NCBI GenBank assembly: GCA_023424215.1
Contig: JAFAEC010000058.1
Location: forward strand, 1-5,676
From: Pseudomonadota bacterium
GTDB taxonomy: Bacteria > Pseudomonadota > Alphaproteobacteria > Caulobacterales > Caulobacteraceae
Direction of reading: 5' to 3'
Length of the DNA: 5,676 nucleotides
The position numbers and the translations under genes are program-made. Shown piece after piece: positions 3,603 through 5,676 of this stretch (positions are counted from its first letter, which is position 1; every line of letters begins with the position of its first letter). The notes below the pieces were generated by a model, which worked only from the letters and a program-made list of their open reading frames with translations, had not been told where the DNA came from and did no database searches.

Positions 3603-5676
3603 TCAAGGCGTCGGATCGGCGTCGCCGTTGCGGGCGCGGTTGAGCTCCAGCAGGTCCCCGACCAGCTGGTTGGCGTTGAGGGTGGTGTCGAGCGTCAGGT
3701 CGATGCCGGTGCCGGACGGCAGAGGCAGTTCGCGGTTCAGGAACTCGCGGCTGATGAACTCGGCGATCGAGACGCGCAGCTCCTGCCGTTGCGGCGGATC
3801 GTGGCGGCCGCGGATGCGGAACAGGACGCTGAGGCGGCCTTCGTCGAGGCTGTTCACCTCGGCCGAGAGAATGTCGAAGGAGAGGTTCTCCATGGCCTGA
3901 TAGGCGAGGTCCTGCACGGTGTTGGGCGGCACCGCCTCGCCGCCGCCGCCGGCCTCCAGCCCGCTGAGCGCCTCGCGCTGGATCGACAGACGGCCCGGCT
4001 GGACGGCGTAGAGGGTCCCCCCGGAGATGCGCAGTCCGACGGCCGGATCGTAGGTGAAGGGCAGACGACCCGAGACGACGGCGTCGAGGCGCACCTTGTC
4101 CTCGAAGCCGGCCCCCGCGATGACCTCGCCCAGCTGCACGTTCTCGAGCACCAGCACGCCGCCGAAGGGCTGGCTGCGGTCGAGGGGCACGGCGAAGGGC
4201 TCGACACGGAGCACGCCCCCGGCGGCGGTCAGGTCGCCGCCCTCGATGGTCACGGCCGCCTGGTCGAGCCCGAAGACCAGCTCGATGTCCGTGAGCGGCG
4301 CGACCGACTCGAGACGGTCGGCGGTGAGGCGCTGGCCGGGGGCGGCGACGAGCGGCGCCAGGCTGGTGAAGTCGACCGTGCCGCGCAGCCCCTTCACGGG
4401 ACCGGCGGGACTGGCGAAGTCGAGTCCGGGGATGGTCAGGCGGCCGCCGCTGGAGCCTTCGGTTCCCTCGCGCCAGTCGACCCGCCCCTCGAAGGCCACC
4501 GAGCCGGTCGCCGGGGAGCCGACGAAGTCGGCCGCCAGCGGGCTGAGATCGGCGGGCTGCAGGCCGCCCTCGGCGAAGACGATGGACGGCGTGTCGATGG
4601 TCACCCCGCCGGCGCCGGCGCGGCCGTCATGGGCGACGGTCAGGCGGCCCAGCGCGGTCCCTTCGCGGGACAGGTCGAAGGCGCCGTCCCAGGTCTCGTT
4701 CCGCAGGCTGACCGAGCCGACGGCGGCGAGCGGGTTGAAGCGGCGCGGCGTGGTGGTGTCGACGAGGGTGGCCTCATCGGCGCGCAGGTCGAGGCCGAGC
4801 CCGCTCGCGCCGCCGACGGAGACGAGCCCGCCCTCGGCCTTCCGCACGCCGACCCCCAGGAAGGGAGCGTCGGCGTCCAGCCCCTGCAGCCGCGCCTCCG
4901 ACCGCCACGAGCCGCCCTGGGCGGTCAGCAAGGGGGCGTCCGCCGGGCAAAGGGCGCCCGACAGGCCGGTCACGTCGTTCTCGCCGAGCTCCAGCCGCTC
5001 GATCGAGACCGGCGCGCAGCCGGCGGCGGTGTAGGTGACCCGCCCGCCTGTCGAGGCCAGCTCGCCCCGGGTCTGCAGTCGGATGCCGCGGCCGAGATCG
5101 AAGTCCAGCGCGGCGCGGCCGTCCAGGGTCCCGGCGAAGCCGCCGGGCGTCAGCCGCCAGGCCGGCACGTCGAAGCTTGCCTCCGGCAGGCCGCGCCCCG
5201 GGGTCGCCGCAAGGGAGAAGGCGCCGCCGCCCGCCGCGCCCGAGGACGCGGCGAAGATCGGCTCGCGTGCGGGCGTGAGGGTCAGGACGCCTCCGTTGGC
5301 AGGGCGGATCCGGGCGGGCGCGGTCAGGACGAAGCGGGTTCCGGACGAGCCGGCCGCCAGACGGAAGCCGGGCGCATCGACGGCGAAGTCGCCGAGCGCC
5401 TGCTTGATGGCGGCGATGTCGGGCAGGTCCCCGGCCGAGGCGGGTCCGAACAGCGGCCAGGCGCCTCCGGAGGCCTGCAACCGGCCGTCCAGGCCCACCC
5501 GCAGGCCGGTGTCCGCGATCAGGTCGAGCGTCGCCGTCGAACGGACCTGGCGCAGGGTCAGGTCGCCCCAGTCGACGCGTCCCGCGGCGAGGCGCAGCGG
5601 GCCGCTCGCCTCGACCGCCCTGTTGCGCCCGCCGACCGTCAGGCCCGGGGCGGAGACGACCAGGTCGGTCCCGTCG
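3603..5676 (-). CDS. ydbH: YdbH-like AsmA-type intermembrane lipid transport protein, C-terminal part
   Basis: The frame is open from the window edge (first full codon at 5675) to the stop at 3603-3605, giving 690 residues without the N-terminus. A GTG at 5498 is internal and not the start, since coding sequence continues through it. The visible part is long, low in cysteine, and built of repeating short amphipathic strands with glycine turns (patterns such as GRAALDFDLGRG and GSVAFEGRVDW). This fits the beta-groove of AsmA-like lipid bridges. The C-terminal 190 residues match the YdbH family (DUF/PF11739): LPFTYDPAVGLRISGGTLY near residue 540, then DLAYQAMENLSFDILSAEV and RIRGRHDPPQRQ near 587-628. 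E. coli YdbH (about 880 residues) is anchored in the inner membrane and acts redundantly with TamB and YhdP in moving phospholipids to the outer membrane. The anchor helix expected at the N-terminus lies outside the window. ynbE and ydbL downstream strongly support the identity. Confidence 0.9.
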   Translation of the reverse strand, partial: DGTDLVVSAPGLTVGGRNRAVEASGPLRLAAGRVDWGDLTLRQVRSTATLDLIADTGLRVGLDGRLQASGGAWPLFGPASAGDLPDIAAIKQALGDFAVDAPGFRLAAGSSGTRFVLTAPARIRPANGGVLTLTPAREPIFAASSGAAGGGAFSLAATPGRGLPEASFDVPAWRLTPGGFAGTLDGRAALDFDLGRGIRLQTRGELASTGGRVTYTAAGCAPVSIERLELGENDVTGLSGALCPADAPLLTAQGGSWRSEARLQGLDADAPFLGVGVRKAEGGLVSVGGASGLGLDLRADEATLVDTTTPRRFNPLAAVGSVSLRNETWDGAFDLSREGTALGRLTVAHDGRAGAGGVTIDTPSIVFAEGGLQPADLSPLAADFVGSPATGSVAFEGRVDWREGTEGSSGGRLTIPGLDFASPAGPVKGLRGTVDFTSLAPLVAAPGQRLTADRLESVAPLTDIELVFGLDQAAVTIEGGDLTAAGGVLRVEPFAVPLDRSQPFGGVLVLENVQLGEVIAGAGFEDKVRLDAVVSGRLPFTYDPAVGLRISGGTLYAVQPGRLSIQREALSGLEAGGGGEAVPPNTVQDLAYQAMENLSFDILSAEVNSLDEGRLSVLFRIRGRHDPPQRQELRVSIAEFISREFLNRELPLPSGTGIDLTLDTTLNANQLVGDLLELNRARNGDADPTP

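Noticed and set aside
4054..5034. Plus-strand open frame antisense to ydbH
   Set aside because: Its composition (Ser/Pro/Arg/Thr-rich) is that of a reverse-complement shadow, and it lies wholly inside the ydbH coding frame.
5496..5498. GTG at 5498 as the start of the YdbH protein
   Set aside because: The same frame stays open to the window edge for 59 more codons with the same beta-strand style, so the true start is outside the window.

Overview
The window is visibly GC-rich DNA with strong G/C preference at third codon positions. It appears to be one end of a draft contig from an alphaproteobacterium. The lineage call (Caulobacterales, Brevundimonas/Caulobacter-like) is an inference from composition, protein style and gene content, not from a marker gene. 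Every gene I can support lies on the minus strand, so transcription runs from base 5676 towards base 1.

Right part (2952-5676): a three-gene envelope lipid-transport module in the order ydbH (3' portion only, entering from beyond the right edge), ynbE and ydbL. In E. coli, YdbH is an AsmA-like protein anchored in the inner membrane. It pairs with the outer-membrane lipoprotein YnbE to form an intermembrane phospholipid bridge, and the periplasmic protein YdbL modulates YnbE. All three members are present here in the conserved order.

Middle (2751-2951): a 201-base intergenic region dense in inverted repeats. One hairpin directly after ydbL may be a terminator. Four further stem-loops would lie in the 5' leader of the next gene, a SulP anion transporter, if that gene is transcribed from just downstream of ydbL. 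This is the most interesting unexplained stretch of the window and a candidate cis-regulatory RNA.

Left part (46-2750): a probable second transcription unit. It runs from the SulP transporter with a C-terminal STAS domain (1266-2750), through an 88-residue two-helix membrane protein of unknown function (961-1227) and tryptophan 2,3-dioxygenase kynA (123-929), to the first 22 codons of a lipoprotein (46-111). Spacings are 37, 31 and 11 bases. KynA opens the kynurenine pathway of tryptophan breakdown, but no kynB or kynU is seen here.

Extreme left (1-45): not genomic. Bases 1-28 are a slightly corrupted Illumina Nextera (Tn5 mosaic end) adapter, followed by filler and a 13-G homopolymer. The contig ends artificially inside the lipoprotein gene.
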